The notes beneath the pieces were generated by a model, which was not told where the DNA came from, did no database searches, and saw only the letters and a list, made by a program, of their open reading frames with translations. The position numbers and the translations under genes were made by a program. This document shows positions 35,559 through 46,128 of a DNA stretch of 64,000 bases, piece by piece; the first letter of the stretch is position 1, and every line of letters starts with the position of its first letter. Source of the DNA: Fibrobacter sp. UBA4373 (GTDB taxonomy: Bacteria > Fibrobacterota > Fibrobacteria > Fibrobacterales > Fibrobacteraceae); contig DGSB01000061.1 in NCBI GenBank assembly GCA_002390045.1, forward strand, positions 1 to 64,000. The letters run 5' to 3'.

Positions 35559-38129
35559 CTACAGAATTGTACCGATACGGTCCAAACGGAGCAGGGGCAT
35601 TCCCGCATCACGGGCTTCCGAAAGCGGGATTGAAAAGTCCACTTCCCAATCGTTCAAATCTTCATCATCCTGCAAAATCTGCTGAATTTTTAAAGATTCC
35701 GCAGTCCAGACCGCTACCGTGTGCTGTAAGGAACGTCCTTCCACATCCAAACGGAAATTCCCGTGTTCCGCATGATATTCAAGCGACAGATCTTCCAAGC
35801 GCTTTTCCGTCCAAGGCACCCCTTCCGCATCGGCAAGAAGGACTCCTTCGGGCAAATCTTCCGCAAGCAGGTCCAACGCTTCGCCAAATTGACGTTTTTG
35901 AAGGAAGGAAAGGAACGAGAAAATGCGGGAACGCGTACTCGCCACAAACTTCTTTTTGTCAAGGGTGACGTCATTTGCCGCCGCATCGGCGTGGAAAGCT
36001 TTTTCCGGAGCCTGATCTTCCGCCACAAATTCCGGATTTTTGAGTTTTTCCCACTCTTCGAGAAGGCTCGAATCCGTTCTGCGGATCATTTCGTCCAAAT
36101 AATCCTGGATTTCAAAAAGTTCATCATTTTTGAGTGTATCCGGCACGGTCTGCGTCAAAACCTTATACACATAGTTGATGTGGCGCAAAAGCAGGGCTTC
36201 GGTACGGGTCAAGCCGTACTTTTTCACGTAACCGCTGAAAGTATCGAAATTTTCGATCATTTCACGAACAATCGATTTGGGCTCCACGTTCAGATCGCCG
36301 ACCCAAGGATGTTCATCCGCAAATTCATTAAAAGTCGTATAGATGAACTCGCGGAGTGGTTTCGGGTATTCTACTTTATCGAGTTCTTCCTGAAGCTTAT
36401 TGTATTCCGCATGTTCCGCCTTCAGTTCCGCATAACGGGCATCCCGCGCTTTGCGCAACTGCACGCGTAAAATCGGATCCGGATTTTCAACGATCGATTC
36501 CACGAGAGAAATCACGTCCAAAGCGTAATCCGGGCTTTCTACATCCAGCTTCGGCAACGTATCGAGCAGGTACAGCGAAAGCGGTTCGTTCATGGCAAAA
36601 TCGTTCTGCAAATCGAGATTCACACGCACGTGCGCCATTCCCGGCTGCGGATTTTTCACAAATTCCACCACACTTTTTTCGACAAGGGAACGGAAAAGCT
36701 GGAAAGCGCGACTTTTCAATTCCTTTTTGCGTTTCGCGCTTTCATGGCAATCATCGATTAGCTTGCGCATGGCGGCACAGCCATCCGTTTTGCGGGAAAG
36801 CACATTGATCAGCATTCCATGCGAGACGTCGAAACGAGACTGCAAAGGCTCCGGCGGGGATGCGATTAAACGCTGGTAGGTGCTTTCATCCCAAGGGACG
36901 TAGCCGTGCTCCGGAGGTTTCCGCTTCACAAATTTTTTACCGGTCTGAGCCGACTTTGCCGCAAGTTTCGCATTTTCGATTACATGTTCCGGAGCCTGCG
37001 CCACCACAAATCCGATATCGTCAAAGCCTTTACGGCCCGCGCGACCTGCGACCTGATGAAAATCTCTCGCCGCGAGGATTGCCGTTTTATCACCGCTGTA
37101 CTTGCAAAGCTGCGTAAACAGCACCGTTCGAATCGGAACGTTCACACCGACGCCAAGCGTGTCCGTACCGCAAATGACTTTTAAAAGTCCCTTCTGCGAA
37201 AGTTTTTCCACAAGAATGCGGTACTTGGGTAAAAGCCCGGCATGATGCAATCCGATGCCTACTTTTAAAAAGCGCTTAAATTCCGGACCGTACGGACTCG
37301 AAAATCTGAAATGGCTGATTTCCTTCGCGATGGCCGCCTTTTCTTCTTTTGAGCAGAGATTCAAGCTGGTAAAATTTTGCGCATCTTCCGCTGCGGAAGC
37401 CTGCGTAAAATGGACGACATAAACCGGAGCTTTTCCTTCGTTGACAAGGCCCTGCACCGTCGTCGAAATTTCATTCATCGAATATTTAAAATCGAGAGGC
37501 ACCGGACGCGTTTTGCTCGAAACGGTCACGCATTCTTTACCATTCAAATTCGAAAGGACCTGTTCAAAAAAGTCCGTCCGTCCCATCGTCGCGGACATCA
37601 AAAGGAAACGTGTCTGCGGAAGGGTGAGCAACGGAACTTGCCACGCGACACCGCGCTCCCTGTCGGAATAATAATGGAATTCATCCATGACGACATCTTG
37701 AATGTTCAGGTCGGAACCTTCCCCCAGTGCGCGGTTTTCGAGAATTTCCGCCGTGCAGCAAAGGATCGGGGCGTCCATGTTCACCGTAGCATCGCCTGTC
37801 GAAAGGCCCACGTTTTCCGGCCCAAATTCTTTACAAAGGGCCATCCACTTTTCATTCACTAAAGCCTTGATAGGGCATGTGTAAGCGGAACGACGTCCAA
37901 GCGAAAGACTCATGAAATGCATCGCAAGCGCGACCATCGACTTACCACTTCCCGTCGGCGTATTCAAGATTACATTCTTATCGTCAAAGAGTTCAAGAAT
38001 TGCATTTTCTTGAGCTTCGTACAAATTAACGCCACGTTCTTCGGTCCACGTCAGAAAACGTCCGAGCAAATCTTCGGAAGAAAGATTTTCGCCCTTTTGC
38101 GGAAGATAGTATTGGAGAGTCTTAGCCAT
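35559..38129 (-). CDS. Ski2-like DEAD/DEAH-box helicase (DUF3516 type)
   Basis: An 856-residue superfamily 2 helicase. Walker [12 protein letters not shown] near residue 58, [12 protein letters not shown] (motif Ia), motif II as VVMDEFHYY (DEFH rather than DExH), MSATMG (III), DTLGVGVN (V) and [15 protein letters not shown] (VI). The region beyond 480 contains a long helical domain matching DUF3516-containing helicases. The start is ATG 38129 (MAKTLQ); a TTG three codons upstream is possible. It is probably an RNA helicase in turnover or ribosome maturation; the exact role is unknown. Confidence 0.9.
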   Translation of the reverse strand: MAKTLQYYLPQKGENLSSEDLLGRFLTWTEERGVNLYEAQENAILELFDDKNVILNTPTGSGKSMVALAMHFMSLSLGRRSAYTCPIKALVNEKWMALCKEFGPENVGLSTGDATVNMDAPILCCTAEILENRALGEGSDLNIQDVVMDEFHYYSDRERGVAWQVPLLTLPQTRFLLMSATMGRTDFFEQVLSNLNGKECVTVSSKTRPVPLDFKYSMNEISTTVQGLVNEGKAPVYVVHFTQASAAEDAQNFTSLNLCSKEEKAAIAKEISHFRFSSPYGPEFKRFLKVGIGLHHAGLLPKYRILVEKLSQKGLLKVICGTDTLGVGVNVPIRTVLFTQLCKYSGDKTAILAARDFHQVAGRAGRKGFDDIGFVVAQAPEHVIENAKLAAKSAQTGKKFVKRKPPEHGYVPWDESTYQRLIASPPEPLQSRFDVSHGMLINVLSRKTDGCAAMRKLIDDCHESAKRKKELKSRAFQLFRSLVEKSVVEFVKNPQPGMAHVRVNLDLQNDFAMNEPLSLYLLDTLPKLDVESPDYALDVISLVESIVENPDPILRVQLRKARDARYAELKAEHAEYNKLQEELDKVEYPKPLREFIYTTFNEFADEHPWVGDLNVEPKSIVREMIENFDTFSGYVKKYGLTRTEALLLRHINYVYKVLTQTVPDTLKNDELFEIQDYLDEMIRRTDSSLLEEWEKLKNPEFVAEDQAPEKAFHADAAANDVTLDKKKFVASTRSRIFSFLSFLQKRQFGEALDLLAEDLPEGVLLADAEGVPWTEKRLEDLSLEYHAEHGNFRLDVEGRSLQHTVAVWTAESLKIQQILQDDEDLNDWEVDFSIPLSEARDAGMPLLRLDRIGTIL

Positions 38130-38141
38130 CGTTCGCAAATT

Positions 38142-38175
38142 AAAAAAAAGAAAGGTCGCACAAAGAGGCGACCTT
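38142..38175 (-). terminator. Terminator after the RRM protein gene
   Basis: On the minus strand AAGGTCGC and GCGACCTT pair around an 8-base loop, followed by TTTCTTTTTTTT. It lies 50 bases after the RRM stop and just before the helicase start. Confidence 0.9.
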
Positions 38176-38224
38176 CCAAACGTTACAGTAAATCGAGCCT
38201 TTCGGCTATTTTCAAAAATCCTTA

Positions 38225-38491
38225 TTAGAAGCGACGAGGACGCGGTTCACGCGGACGAGCTTCATTGACGCGGAGCGGACGACCGTTCACTTCCTTGCCA
38301 TTAAGCTGTTCGACTGCGTTCAGAGCCACACCGTCATCTTCGATTTCGACGAAACCGAAGCCCTTGCTGCGACCCGTATCGCGGTCCATAATGATCTTTG
38401 CGCTCTTGATTTCACCGAATTCCTCGAAGAGTTTGCCGAGGTCAGCGTCGCGGAACGCAAAGGGGAGATTACCAACATAAATGCTTTTCAT
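38225..38491 (-). CDS. RRM-domain RNA-binding protein
   Basis: An 88-residue single RRM. RNP2 is KSIYVGNL (residues 2-9) and RNP1 is KGFGFVEI (about 44-51); a basic [10 protein letters not shown] tail follows, as in cyanobacterial-type Rbp proteins. It binds single-stranded RNA. The 5' leader holds a hairpin (AGGCT/AGCCT at 38500-38520), which could affect its expression. Confidence 0.95.
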   Translation of the reverse strand: MKSIYVGNLPFAFRDADLGKLFEEFGEIKSAKIIMDRDTGRSKGFGFVEIEDDGVALNAVEQLNGKEVNGRPLRVNEARPREPRPRRF

Positions 38492-38532
38492 AATTAATCC
38501 AGGCTGTTAAATAAGCCTAAGAGAATAATAGC

Positions 38533-39435
38533 TCAATTTCTTGAGATTGAAAAGATTTTTTTTGGAAACAAATGGCAGATTTCACAGCGATTCTTTCCTG
38601 GGGGAATCCCCTGGAACCGATTTTCCGGATCCGGGCAAGGTTCTACCAAGCCATCCGGCAAAACCCAGAGTTCTCGTCCTAAGAAAGGGCATTCGGAAAT
38701 AGGTGCACACCGCGTCGCCGGGTAAAGAAAAGTGCCTTCGAGTTTTACAGGCAAAGTTGCGGATTTCGAAACATCCCAAAAATCGTCCGGCGAAAGCTGT
38801 TCCTCTTTCTGCAAGGCTTCCGAATGCGAAAGGAATACCGCCCGGTTGAGTTTCACCCGATCGATGCCCCATTCAAGAGCTCGTTCGATCACCTGTTCCA
38901 CGTCACCCCGGTTCGTGCGGGAAACCGCCATCTGAAGTGAAATTTGCGAAAGCGGTCTTGCAGAATCCTGGGAAAGTTCTCGACGTGTTTCCACCAGCGT
39001 TTTAAGGTTCTGCCAATATACGTGGGCATCCATTCCGGGAGAAAGAACATCCCAGCTTTGGGGCGAGGCTCCCCAACAGCTCACCTTGATATCGTTTGAA
39101 ATCGGAAGCAGTTCCTTGGCCCAGGCCAAAGCTCCCTTCCGCGGGAACGAACCGTTTGTCGTCACGTTCAAACGAATTCCGAGTTCCTGGACGAGCTGTT
39201 CCAGCTTTTCGAAATGCGTATAAAGTAACGGTTCCCCCATCGTACTCGGAATCACTTCCCGGACGCCCTTAGCCGCATAAGTACGCACCGCACGCTCCGC
39301 CACTTCCCAGGGCATTTCTCCTTTGCCAAAAGAACGCCCCCGCTGATTCAGAAAGCACAATCGACAGTGCAAATTGCACACGTCCGGATTTGTGAGGAGC
39401 GTTATTCGCCAAAGGCTGTTCGGAATCGGTTCCAT
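38533..39435 (-). CDS. Radical SAM protein with cysteine-rich C-terminus
   Basis: A 300-residue enzyme. The [4Fe-4S] motif is CNLHCRLC (Cx3Cx2C, about residues 20-27) in a TIM-barrel with STMGEPLLY and NVTTNGSFPRKG. The C-terminus carries further cysteines (CAPISECPF, EPC, CEIC), consistent with a SPASM/twitch-like auxiliary cluster site. The start chosen is ATG 39435; the open frame upstream covers the terminator at 39453-39480. The product is unknown. No peptide precursor gene is recognised nearby. Confidence 0.88.
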   Translation of the reverse strand: MEPIPNSLWRITLLTNPDVCNLHCRLCFLNQRGRSFGKGEMPWEVAERAVRTYAAKGVREVIPSTMGEPLLYTHFEKLEQLVQELGIRLNVTTNGSFPRKGALAWAKELLPISNDIKVSCWGASPQSWDVLSPGMDAHVYWQNLKTLVETRRELSQDSARPLSQISLQMAVSRTNRGDVEQVIERALEWGIDRVKLNRAVFLSHSEALQKEEQLSPDDFWDVSKSATLPVKLEGTFLYPATRCAPISECPFLGRELWVLPDGLVEPCPDPENRFQGIPPGKNRCEICHLFPKKIFSISRN

Positions 39436-39452
39436 TTTTCTGAATTGTACAA

Positions 39453-39480
39453 AAAAGGCTCCCACCGAGGGGAGCCTTTT
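39453..39480 (-). terminator. Terminator after the Ser-linker lipoprotein gene at 39503
   Basis: On the minus strand AAAAGGCTCCC pairs with GGGAGCCTTTT around a short loop, then TTGT. It lies 23 bases after the lipoprotein stop and before the radical SAM start. Confidence 0.85.
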
Positions 39481-39502
39481 CAAGAGAGTAGCTTACAAAC
39501 GC

Positions 39503-40513
39503 CTAGTTAATGCCCAAAACGGTCAACGTCATCGAGAGATTGCTCGTTCCGACGTTCACCACTTCGTGCGGGAGGATCACGAAGAAGCCTTCGCCTGTTG
39601 CCGCATTATACTTGGAAGTGATCACCACGTAAGAAGTCACCGTTTCGAATTCGCTTGCGGAAATGGTGAGAGCAGACGAGTTATACTTAAAGTCGCTCAC
39701 GTGGCAAGGATCATTGAACGAAACGTAGTCGAAGCCGCTACGGGTTTCTTCTGCAATCATCGAAGCGTCTACCACATTGCCATCTTCAATCGCTGCATTC
39801 GTGTAGAGGACTGCAGAACGGGCTTCGCGTGCAATGTAAAGGTCGATATCTGCGGCATTCGCCACAAGTTCGGTGCTCAAATAGGTCTTCTTGGAATCCA
39901 AGTCCACGCCAACGGCTTCCGTTGCGCTGGTCGAAAGGGTCACTTCCCATGCGGTAAGAGTCGGATCTTCCGAAGCTTCCGCAGAGCTGCTGGATTCTTC
40001 CACCGAGCACTGTCCAACGGAACGATCAAAAGTCGTGGACGCGGTCGTCACCAGCTTCAAGTCGTTGTTATGACCGTAAACAATCAAATATACGGTAAAG
40101 GAGCCGCATTCCGCCATCGACGAAACGTCGAGAGACGGGTTCAAGACAGAACCGATCGAAAGCATCGGAACCGATTCCGTAATCTGCGTAAAGCTAAAAT
40201 CCGAAGACGAAGCATAACCGCTTTCGTTTCCAAGCTTAAACTGTACGGAGTCGATGACCGTCGAAGTATCCACGCTCAAAACCGCCGCCACGGCACCCGT
40301 AAACTTCACCGTTGTCGACGTCGAATAAGAGGCGCTAAAGTTCGAAACCGTGATCAAAGAATCGCCGTTGGATTCCGGGAGAACAATCTGTTCTGCACTG
40401 CTGCTCGAGCTGTCTCCGTTTTCCGGACCCGAAGAAGACGATTCGCTACCGCATGCAACAAGCCCAAAAGTCGCCATCGCACTTAAGGCCAACCACAATT
40501 TCTTAAAATTCAT
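39503..40513 (-). CDS. Ser-rich-linker surface lipoprotein of unknown function
   Basis: A 336-residue lipoprotein starting at ATG 40513 after GAGGAG. Signal peptide with lipobox LVAC, then SESSSSGPENGDSSSSSAEQ, a beta-rich domain (VSNFSASYSTSTTVKFTGAV...), a second SSS linker (EESSSSAEAS, about 185) and a second domain of about 140 residues with only one obvious Cys (DPCHVSDF). The two-domain, two-linker layout is typical of Fibrobacter secreted surface proteins. No catalytic motif is seen. Confidence 0.75.
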   Translation of the reverse strand: MNFKKLWLALSAMATFGLVACGSESSSSGPENGDSSSSSAEQIVLPESNGDSLITVSNFSASYSTSTTVKFTGAVAAVLSVDTSTVIDSVQFKLGNESGYASSSDFSFTQITESVPMLSIGSVLNPSLDVSSMAECGSFTVYLIVYGHNNDLKLVTTASTTFDRSVGQCSVEESSSSAEASEDPTLTAWEVTLSTSATEAVGVDLDSKKTYLSTELVANAADIDLYIAREARSAVLYTNAAIEDGNVVDASMIAEETRSGFDYVSFNDPCHVSDFKYNSSALTISASEFETVTSYVVITSKYNAATGEGFFVILPHEVVNVGTSNLSMTLTVLGIN

Positions 40514-40584
40514 ATGACTCCTCTTTGTCAGTTTCTTGTGAAAATACACTATTTTTTGCCCAAAAGAGCATAAGTAAAGAGGAT

Positions 40585-42741
40585 TTAATCCTTTCGGTCG
40601 CGAATAATATCGCGCAACCTGGCCGCTTCTTCAAAATCAAGTCGAGCCGCAGCGGCCTTCATCTTGGCCTCCAGCTCTTCAATCGTCGCATTTTCATCCG
40701 AATCATCTGCTTCCGGAGGGCTAGAAAGTGCTGATTTTTTGCCTTTTTTAGACTTTTTGCCCTTCCCCATGATCTCGCTCAGCGGATCGGCCATTTCCAG
40801 TTCATCGTCCAGTTTACGGCTAACGGACTTCGGAACAATCCCATGTTCGGCGTTAAAAGCCTCCTGAACTTCACGGCGGCGACGGGTTTCAGCGAGAGCC
40901 TTGTCGAGACTTTCCGTCATGACGTCGGCAAAAAGGATGACCGTTCCGTTTACATTGCGACTGGCACGTCCCATCGTCTGAATGAGACTGCGGTAATTGC
41001 GCAAAAAGCCTTCCTTGTCCGCATCGAGAATGGCGACCAGGGAAACTTCCGGCAGGTCCAAACCTTCACGCAAAAGGTTAATGCCCACGAGCACATCGAA
41101 ATCGCCCTTGCGAAGGCCGCGCAAAAGCTTGTGCCGTTCCAAGGTTTTGATTTCACTGTGCAAATAACGCGCCTTGACGTTGACCGAAACAAGAAAGTCG
41201 GTCAAATCCTGCGCCATTTTCTTTGTCAGGGTCGTCACCAGCACGCGTTCGCCCCGGGCAGTCACTTCCGAAATGCGTTTCAAAAGCACATCCATCTGGC
41301 CTTTGACTGGATACATTTCGATTTTCGGATCGAGAAGGCCTGTCGGGCGGTTAATCTGTTCGACTACGGCGCCACCCGTTTTTTCAAGTTCATATTCGCC
41401 CGGTGTCGCACTGACAAAAAGTACCTGCTGCGGATATGTCGCTTCAAATTCGTCAAAGTTCATCGGGCGGTTATCCAGCGCACACGGCAAGCGGAATCCG
41501 TACTGCACCAAATTCGTCTTACGAGATTTGTCCCCTTCCGACATCCCACCAATCTGCGGAACGCTCACATGGCTTTCATCAATCATCAAAAGCCAATCAT
41601 CGCCAAAGTAATCCAAAAGCGTAAACGGCCGCGTTCCCGGAAGTCGCTGTTCCACGATCCGCGAGTAGTTTTCAATGCCCGAGCAAATGCCCGTGGCACG
41701 AATCATTTCCATATCATACTTGGTACGGCTTTCCAGTCGAGCTCTTGCAAGAACCCGGGCGTCCGCTTCCGAAGTATTTCCCGATTTTCGGAACGCCGCT
41801 TCTTCTTTCGTCAGTTGGTCAAGCCTTGCCGTCAATTCAATTTGGATATCTTGAGCGATGCGTTCCCGGGTATCTTCGCGCGTCACAAAGTGGCGCGCCG
41901 GCGCAATGCGAACGTCCTTCAATTCTTGTTTGACTTCACCTGTCACCAAGTCAAAACGCGAAATCCGATCGATTTCATCGCCAAAAAGTTCAATCCGAAT
42001 TCCTTCATCATCGTAGCTTGGATAAACTTCGATTACATCCCCACGCACTCGGAACGATCCGCGTTCTAACGCAAAATCATTTCGCTGGTACTGAATATGC
42101 ACCAGCTGCATCAAAATCTGATCGCGTTCCATCACTTGGCCCACTTTCAATCGGACCATCAAATCGAAATATTCCCGCGGAGATCCCAAGCCATAAATAC
42201 AGCTCACGCTTGCCACGATAATCGTATCGCGTCGCGTCAATAAATTGCTCGTTGCGCGCAGACGGAGCTTATCAATTTCATCATTGATTGCCGCATCCTT
42301 TTCAATGTAAGTATCCGTGTGGACGATGTAAGCTTCCGGCTGATAATAGTCGTAATAGCTCACAAAATATTCGACGGCATTATTCGGAAAGAATGTCTTG
42401 AATTCCTGATAGAGCTGTGCCGCGAGCGTTTTGTTATGCGTCAAGACAAGAGTCGGCTTCCCGACGTTCTTGATCACATTCGCCATGGTGAATGTTTTGC
42501 CGGAGCCTGTTACCCCGAGCAAGCACTGAAAACGTTCGCCGCGTTCAAAGCCTTCGGTCAAATCGCGAATGGCGGCAGGCTGATCGCCGGCAGCGCCATA
42601 GGCGCTTTGCAAATCGAAATTAGCACGGGTCGGTTCCAAGAACTGCGGAAGCTCTCCCGGTTTACTTTGTTCCGGGGAAAGTTTTTTCAACAGGGGTTTT
42701 TGATACGGATCCGGACGGATCGATTTACGTGCACGTGCCAT
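40585..42741 (-). CDS. uvrB: Excinuclease ABC subunit B
   Basis: A 718-residue DNA damage recognition helicase. Walker [11 protein letters not shown]; the beta-hairpin region [21 protein letters not shown]; motif [10 protein letters not shown]; motif [12 protein letters not shown]; and the C-terminal UVR motif [24 protein letters not shown] that binds UvrC. A charged Lys/Ser stretch precedes that motif. The start is ATG 42741 (MARARK); in-frame codons upstream lack sense. The uvrC partner is at 15373, so the two subunits are not in one operon. Confidence 0.97.
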   Translation of the reverse strand: MARARKSIRPDPYQKPLLKKLSPEQSKPGELPQFLEPTRANFDLQSAYGAAGDQPAAIRDLTEGFERGERFQCLLGVTGSGKTFTMANVIKNVGKPTLVLTHNKTLAAQLYQEFKTFFPNNAVEYFVSYYDYYQPEAYIVHTDTYIEKDAAINDEIDKLRLRATSNLLTRRDTIIVASVSCIYGLGSPREYFDLMVRLKVGQVMERDQILMQLVHIQYQRNDFALERGSFRVRGDVIEVYPSYDDEGIRIELFGDEIDRISRFDLVTGEVKQELKDVRIAPARHFVTREDTRERIAQDIQIELTARLDQLTKEEAAFRKSGNTSEADARVLARARLESRTKYDMEMIRATGICSGIENYSRIVEQRLPGTRPFTLLDYFGDDWLLMIDESHVSVPQIGGMSEGDKSRKTNLVQYGFRLPCALDNRPMNFDEFEATYPQQVLFVSATPGEYELEKTGGAVVEQINRPTGLLDPKIEMYPVKGQMDVLLKRISEVTARGERVLVTTLTKKMAQDLTDFLVSVNVKARYLHSEIKTLERHKLLRGLRKGDFDVLVGINLLREGLDLPEVSLVAILDADKEGFLRNYRSLIQTMGRASRNVNGTVILFADVMTESLDKALAETRRRREVQEAFNAEHGIVPKSVSRKLDDELEMADPLSEIMGKGKKSKKGKKSALSSPPEADDSDENATIEELEAKMKAAAARLDFEEAARLRDIIRDRKD

Positions 42742-42851
42742 TATTCCATAATCTAGAAAATTCAAATTTTTTATGACGGAAGGTGGAATTTTTCGATCGT
42801 TAAGCGTCTTTAAAAAGAACGTTCCCGCTCATTTTGCATTGGAGGCTTGGA

Positions 42852-43310
42852 ATGGAAATTCTCGGAAACCGAAAACTTTGGGAAGAACCTAAAATTGCGA
42901 TTTTTATTTCGCGAAAGGCTAAAAAAGAATTCGTACAGAAAGTAATCGAATGGATGAAATCCGTCCCTAACGATGTCTGCTTTATCGGACCGTTCCATTC
43001 CCAGGCCGAAAAGTGTTTTTTGCATCACGTTCTGCAAAACGGCGGAAAGGCGGTTTCCCTTTTTGGAAAATCCCTGCCCGAAACACTCAGCCGCGAAGAA
43101 GACCGCGCCATCGACGAAGGAAGACTTCTCCTGGTCAGCTTTTTTCACCGGGAACACTTTAACGCGGCGACAAACCGCCTTGTCAATGACGTCGCCGCAT
43201 CACACGCCAAAGCGATTCTCTTTGGCCAAATTTCTTACGACAGTTTTCTTTACCCTTTTTACAAAAGAATTTGCGAAAAACGGAAAGACGATGTAAAACT
43301 GATTTCCTAA
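42852..43310 (+). CDS. DprA-like Rossmann-fold protein
   Basis: A 152-residue protein beginning at ATG 42852, six bases after GGAGG. The segment VCFIGPFHSQAEKCFLHHVLQNGGKAVSLFGKSLPETLS...AIDEGRLLLVSFF recalls the DprA/SLOG fold (G.HS..E...L...L). It is much shorter than full DprA, and no SAM-like or winged-helix domain is visible. It lies between uvrB and recF, which suggests a DNA repair or recombination role; that is inference. It is convergent with recF at a 2-base gap. Confidence 0.65.
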   Translation: MEILGNRKLWEEPKIAIFISRKAKKEFVQKVIEWMKSVPNDVCFIGPFHSQAEKCFLHHVLQNGGKAVSLFGKSLPETLSREEDRAIDEGRLLLVSFFHREHFNAATNRLVNDVAASHAKAILFGQISYDSFLYPFYKRICEKRKDDVKLIS

Positions 43311-43312
43311 AA

Positions 43313-44407
43313 TCATTCCATTTCGATTTTGGAATTGGTTTCAAACGGCAAATCTTCGGCCCTAGGCGTCGCCACAAAAACCTGGCACTGTTTTTCGCGG
43401 ATGACATCGGCAACGGCTCCACGACGGTTTTTGTCGAGTTCGGCAAAGATATCGTCCAAAAGCAGAACAGGCTTTACCAAATGCGCACTTGCAAGGTCCG
43501 AAGCCGCAAGCCTTAAAGCGATCGTAACACTGCGGCACTGCCCTTGGGAACCGGACGATCGCATTTCATGACCATGCAAAGAGAGCAAAAGATCGTCCTT
43601 GTGAGGCCCGGCAAGAGAAATGCCCTGCATCCGTTCCGCCATATCCAGCGTGTCCATCTTTTCGGCAAAAGCATTCCGCAACGATTCTTCCGAAGCGCCT
43701 TCCTTCGCTACGGAACTTTTATAGGCAACCGAAACCTCATCGCCCTTACCGGCAAGCATTTCATAGTAGGCGCTTACCGCTGGCGCAATTTCTTTCACCA
43801 GTTCCAAGCGTTCCTTCCAGACGGCTACCGCCAAGTCGATCAGCTGGCCCGTGAGAACCGAAAACAGTTCTTCTCCACCCACCGCATCACCAAGCTTATT
43901 TTGCTTAAGCCATTGGTTGCGTTCAGCAAGGACTCGCCGGTATCGGCGAAGCAAGTCCGCATTTCGCGCATGGCGAAAACATAAAAGTTCATCCAAATAG
44001 CGGCGTCGAATTTCAGGAGCCCCGCGTGCCATTTCCATGTCGGCAGGTTGCATAATGACAGCCGGAATCGTTCCAAAAAAAGAGCCTACGCCTTTACAAA
44101 GAACGCCATCTTTTTTGGCAGTCGTCCCCTTGGTGCGGTGCACCGAAAGAGCCCGTTCATAAACGCGTTCCGAAGAGGCGGATTCCGCCAGTTCCCCGCG
44201 CAAAATCAATTCGGGATTTTGCCATTCGATTAAATCCGAAAGCGTGTGCGTGCGAAAAGAATAGCCTTCACAGAGCAAATGAATCGCTTCCAAAAGCGAC
44301 GTTTTGCCGACTCCGTTTTTTCCGCAAATGACAGTGATTCCGTCACCAAATTCCCAATGGCCTTCATGCAAATTGCGCAAGGATAAAAGGGAAAGGGAAC
44401 GGATCAT
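43313..44407 (-). CDS. recF: DNA replication and repair protein RecF
   Basis: A 364-residue SMC-like ATPase for recombination repair of gaps. Walker A CGKNGVGKTSLLEAIH near residue 30, the signature SGSQGQCRSVTIAL near 282 and Walker B VLLLDDIFAELD near 310 are all present; these are the family hallmarks. Length is normal. It follows a TetR-type gene by five bases. recF is more often next to dnaA/dnaN; its place here downstream of an outer-membrane operon is unusual. Confidence 0.96.
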   Translation of the reverse strand: MIRSLSLLSLRNLHEGHWEFGDGITVICGKNGVGKTSLLEAIHLLCEGYSFRTHTLSDLIEWQNPELILRGELAESASSERVYERALSVHRTKGTTAKKDGVLCKGVGSFFGTIPAVIMQPADMEMARGAPEIRRRYLDELLCFRHARNADLLRRYRRVLAERNQWLKQNKLGDAVGGEELFSVLTGQLIDLAVAVWKERLELVKEIAPAVSAYYEMLAGKGDEVSVAYKSSVAKEGASEESLRNAFAEKMDTLDMAERMQGISLAGPHKDDLLLSLHGHEMRSSGSQGQCRSVTIALRLAASDLASAHLVKPVLLLDDIFAELDKNRRGAVADVIREKQCQVFVATPRAEDLPFETNSKIEME

Positions 44408-44412
44408 CGAGA

Positions 44413-45069
44413 TTACTTTTTATTTAAAATGCCATGAACAATCAGATCATGGAACATGTCTCTGAATTCGCCCACCCGGATTCCATTTGCTTCACCGATC
44501 TTGAACGTATGAGCATCCAACACGGCACCGTGGAAAGCCGAAAGAATTGCGTATGCCGTCACTTCTACGTTCTTCACCATAAATTCGCCCGAACGAATTC
44601 CATATTCGAGCACCAGGCGGATGTAATTGAACGCCGGAGTCAAAATGCTTTTCATATAGAAGTCCGAAAGCTGCGGAAAATTCGATGCTTCGGCACTGAT
44701 GAGTTTCGGAACGCCCGAAATTTTACTTTCGCCGCCAACGGCATCCCACCATTTTTCAATCAAGATGAAAAGAAGATCAACCGCCGAACCTTTGTACTTG
44801 CCAAGGATTTTGTCCGCATCGTAGAAAACCGGTCTCAAGGCTTTCATCACGACTTCTTGCAGAATCGCTTCCTTGTTTTTGTAATAGACATACAATGTAC
44901 CAGGAGTCACTCCGGCTTTCCGGGCAATCTGGCTGACCTTCGTCGCCGCAAAACCCTGTTTGACAAAAAGTTCAAGCGCCGCATCCAAAATTTCTTGCGG
45001 GCGATCTTCCTTTTTTCGCTGCCAACGCGGACCGGACTTGACCGGGGTTTCTTCAAATTCTTCTGCCAT
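44413..45069 (-). CDS. TetR/AcrR-family transcriptional regulator
   Basis: A 218-residue repressor. An N-terminal basic stretch precedes the HTH domain (about 20-75): ILDAALELFVKQGFAATKVSQIARKAGVTPGTLYVYYKNKEAIL. The remainder is a helical ligand domain (about 80-215). It lies between a PorV-like protein gene and recF on one strand. The dyad TTAACC/GGTTAA at 45091-45108 just upstream may be its operator or part of a terminator. The ligand is unknown. Confidence 0.9.
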   Translation of the reverse strand: MAEEFEETPVKSGPRWQRKKEDRPQEILDAALELFVKQGFAATKVSQIARKAGVTPGTLYVYYKNKEAILQEVVMKALRPVFYDADKILGKYKGSAVDLLFILIEKWWDAVGGESKISGVPKLISAEASNFPQLSDFYMKSILTPAFNYIRLVLEYGIRSGEFMVKNVEVTAYAILSAFHGAVLDAHTFKIGEANGIRVGEFRDMFHDLIVHGILNKK

Positions 45070-45090
45070 AGTTCTTAAAAATTAGCTTAA

Positions 45091-45108
45091 TTAACCTTTT
45101 TCGGTTAA
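45091..45108. promoter_or_regulatory. TTAACC/GGTTAA dyad upstream of the TetR gene
   Basis: A 6-bp perfect inverted repeat around six bases, 22 bases before the TetR start and overlapping the previous stop codon. It may be an operator or a weak hairpin. No T-run follows. Confidence 0.4.
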
Positions 45109-46127
45109 ATCCATCCGCGGAATCCGAAACTCAAAGGGTTCCAAAGTTCCGCCTGGGATTCGTAAACCAAGGCATAATCGATCTGGAAGAAGTACTTGTT
45201 TTTGCCCAAGCGGATACTAAACTTGTACCCGAGACCAAATGTGTAATTGAACTCGTCAAAGCCTCCGCGCACCCAAAGGTCTTCGAGAGCTTCCCATTCC
45301 ATACCGAAACGTCCTGTCCAAATATGCCAATCCGGGTCAAAGACTAGCAATGTATCTGCGACCTGGTAATCCAAAGCTTCCATCCACACGGAAATCGGTC
45401 GTTCAAAGAGCTTGGTTCGATAGCCGACGCCAATCTGCAAAACTTTGGGACGAACGCCTTCGCTCTGTTCCACAGAATTGTCATTTGAAGCGTTCCGAGT
45501 CCACTTGGCAGAAAGGTTCTTGCTAAAGCTCAAATTGCGAATCACCACCGCAGTCGACCAGTGTTCATCCCATTCGCGGTTCCAGCCAAGGTTCAATACA
45601 ACCGGACTTTGGTAAGAATCCACCAGATCCGCATCTTCATAATCGCCCGAAACATCCAGATTGTCGTAACTCAACGCGAGAGAAAAACCGATACCGTCCT
45701 TACGGGTCAATCGATAGCCAACGCCTACATAGGTCGTCGTAAAATAGGGCGACGCACTGCCAACCGTTTCGTCATCGCTATTGATGACGTCAAAATCCAA
45801 ATCCGTTCGGTAAAGAACAGCGGCGCCAATGCCCATCCGCTTTCCGATTTGGGATTCGACGCCAAGAGATCCACCTGCGCGATCCAAATCTCTTTTTTCG
45901 GCAGCCAAAGCGTATCCGACTCCATTTCTAAAAGCCAGAAGGGCTGGGTTAAAATAAGCGGAAGGCATTGCCGAAGTATCGGCCGCGCCGACATTTCCAC
46001 GGCCGAGTTCTCGGCCGCCTGTACCCATGCGTTCCACAAAGCCATCCATGCCGCCTAACGCCGCTTTTTTACTCGCCAAGGAAGACGCGCACAAGACTAA
46101 AACGAGAAGCACCCCTATTTTTTTCAT
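45105..46127 (-). CDS. PorV/PorQ-like outer-membrane protein
   Basis: A 340-residue beta-barrel protein with signal peptide (MKKIGVLLVLVLCASSLAS). GTGGRELGRGNVGAADTSAMPSAYFNPALLAF is the family signature seen in PorV/UPF0164 proteins, and alternating beta strands extend to the C-terminal aromatic FGFRGWI. PorV-type proteins serve type IX secretion in Bacteroidetes; here the role is open. The gene directly follows the FlgD-like-domain protein gene by one base. Confidence 0.85.
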   Translation of the reverse strand: MKKIGVLLVLVLCASSLASKKAALGGMDGFVERMGTGGRELGRGNVGAADTSAMPSAYFNPALLAFRNGVGYALAAEKRDLDRAGGSLGVESQIGKRMGIGAAVLYRTDLDFDVINSDDETVGSASPYFTTTYVGVGYRLTRKDGIGFSLALSYDNLDVSGDYEDADLVDSYQSPVVLNLGWNREWDEHWSTAVVIRNLSFSKNLSAKWTRNASNDNSVEQSEGVRPKVLQIGVGYRTKLFERPISVWMEALDYQVADTLLVFDPDWHIWTGRFGMEWEALEDLWVRGGFDEFNYTFGLGYKFSIRLGKNKYFFQIDYALVYESQAELWNPLSFGFRGWI

Positions 46128-46128
46128 G

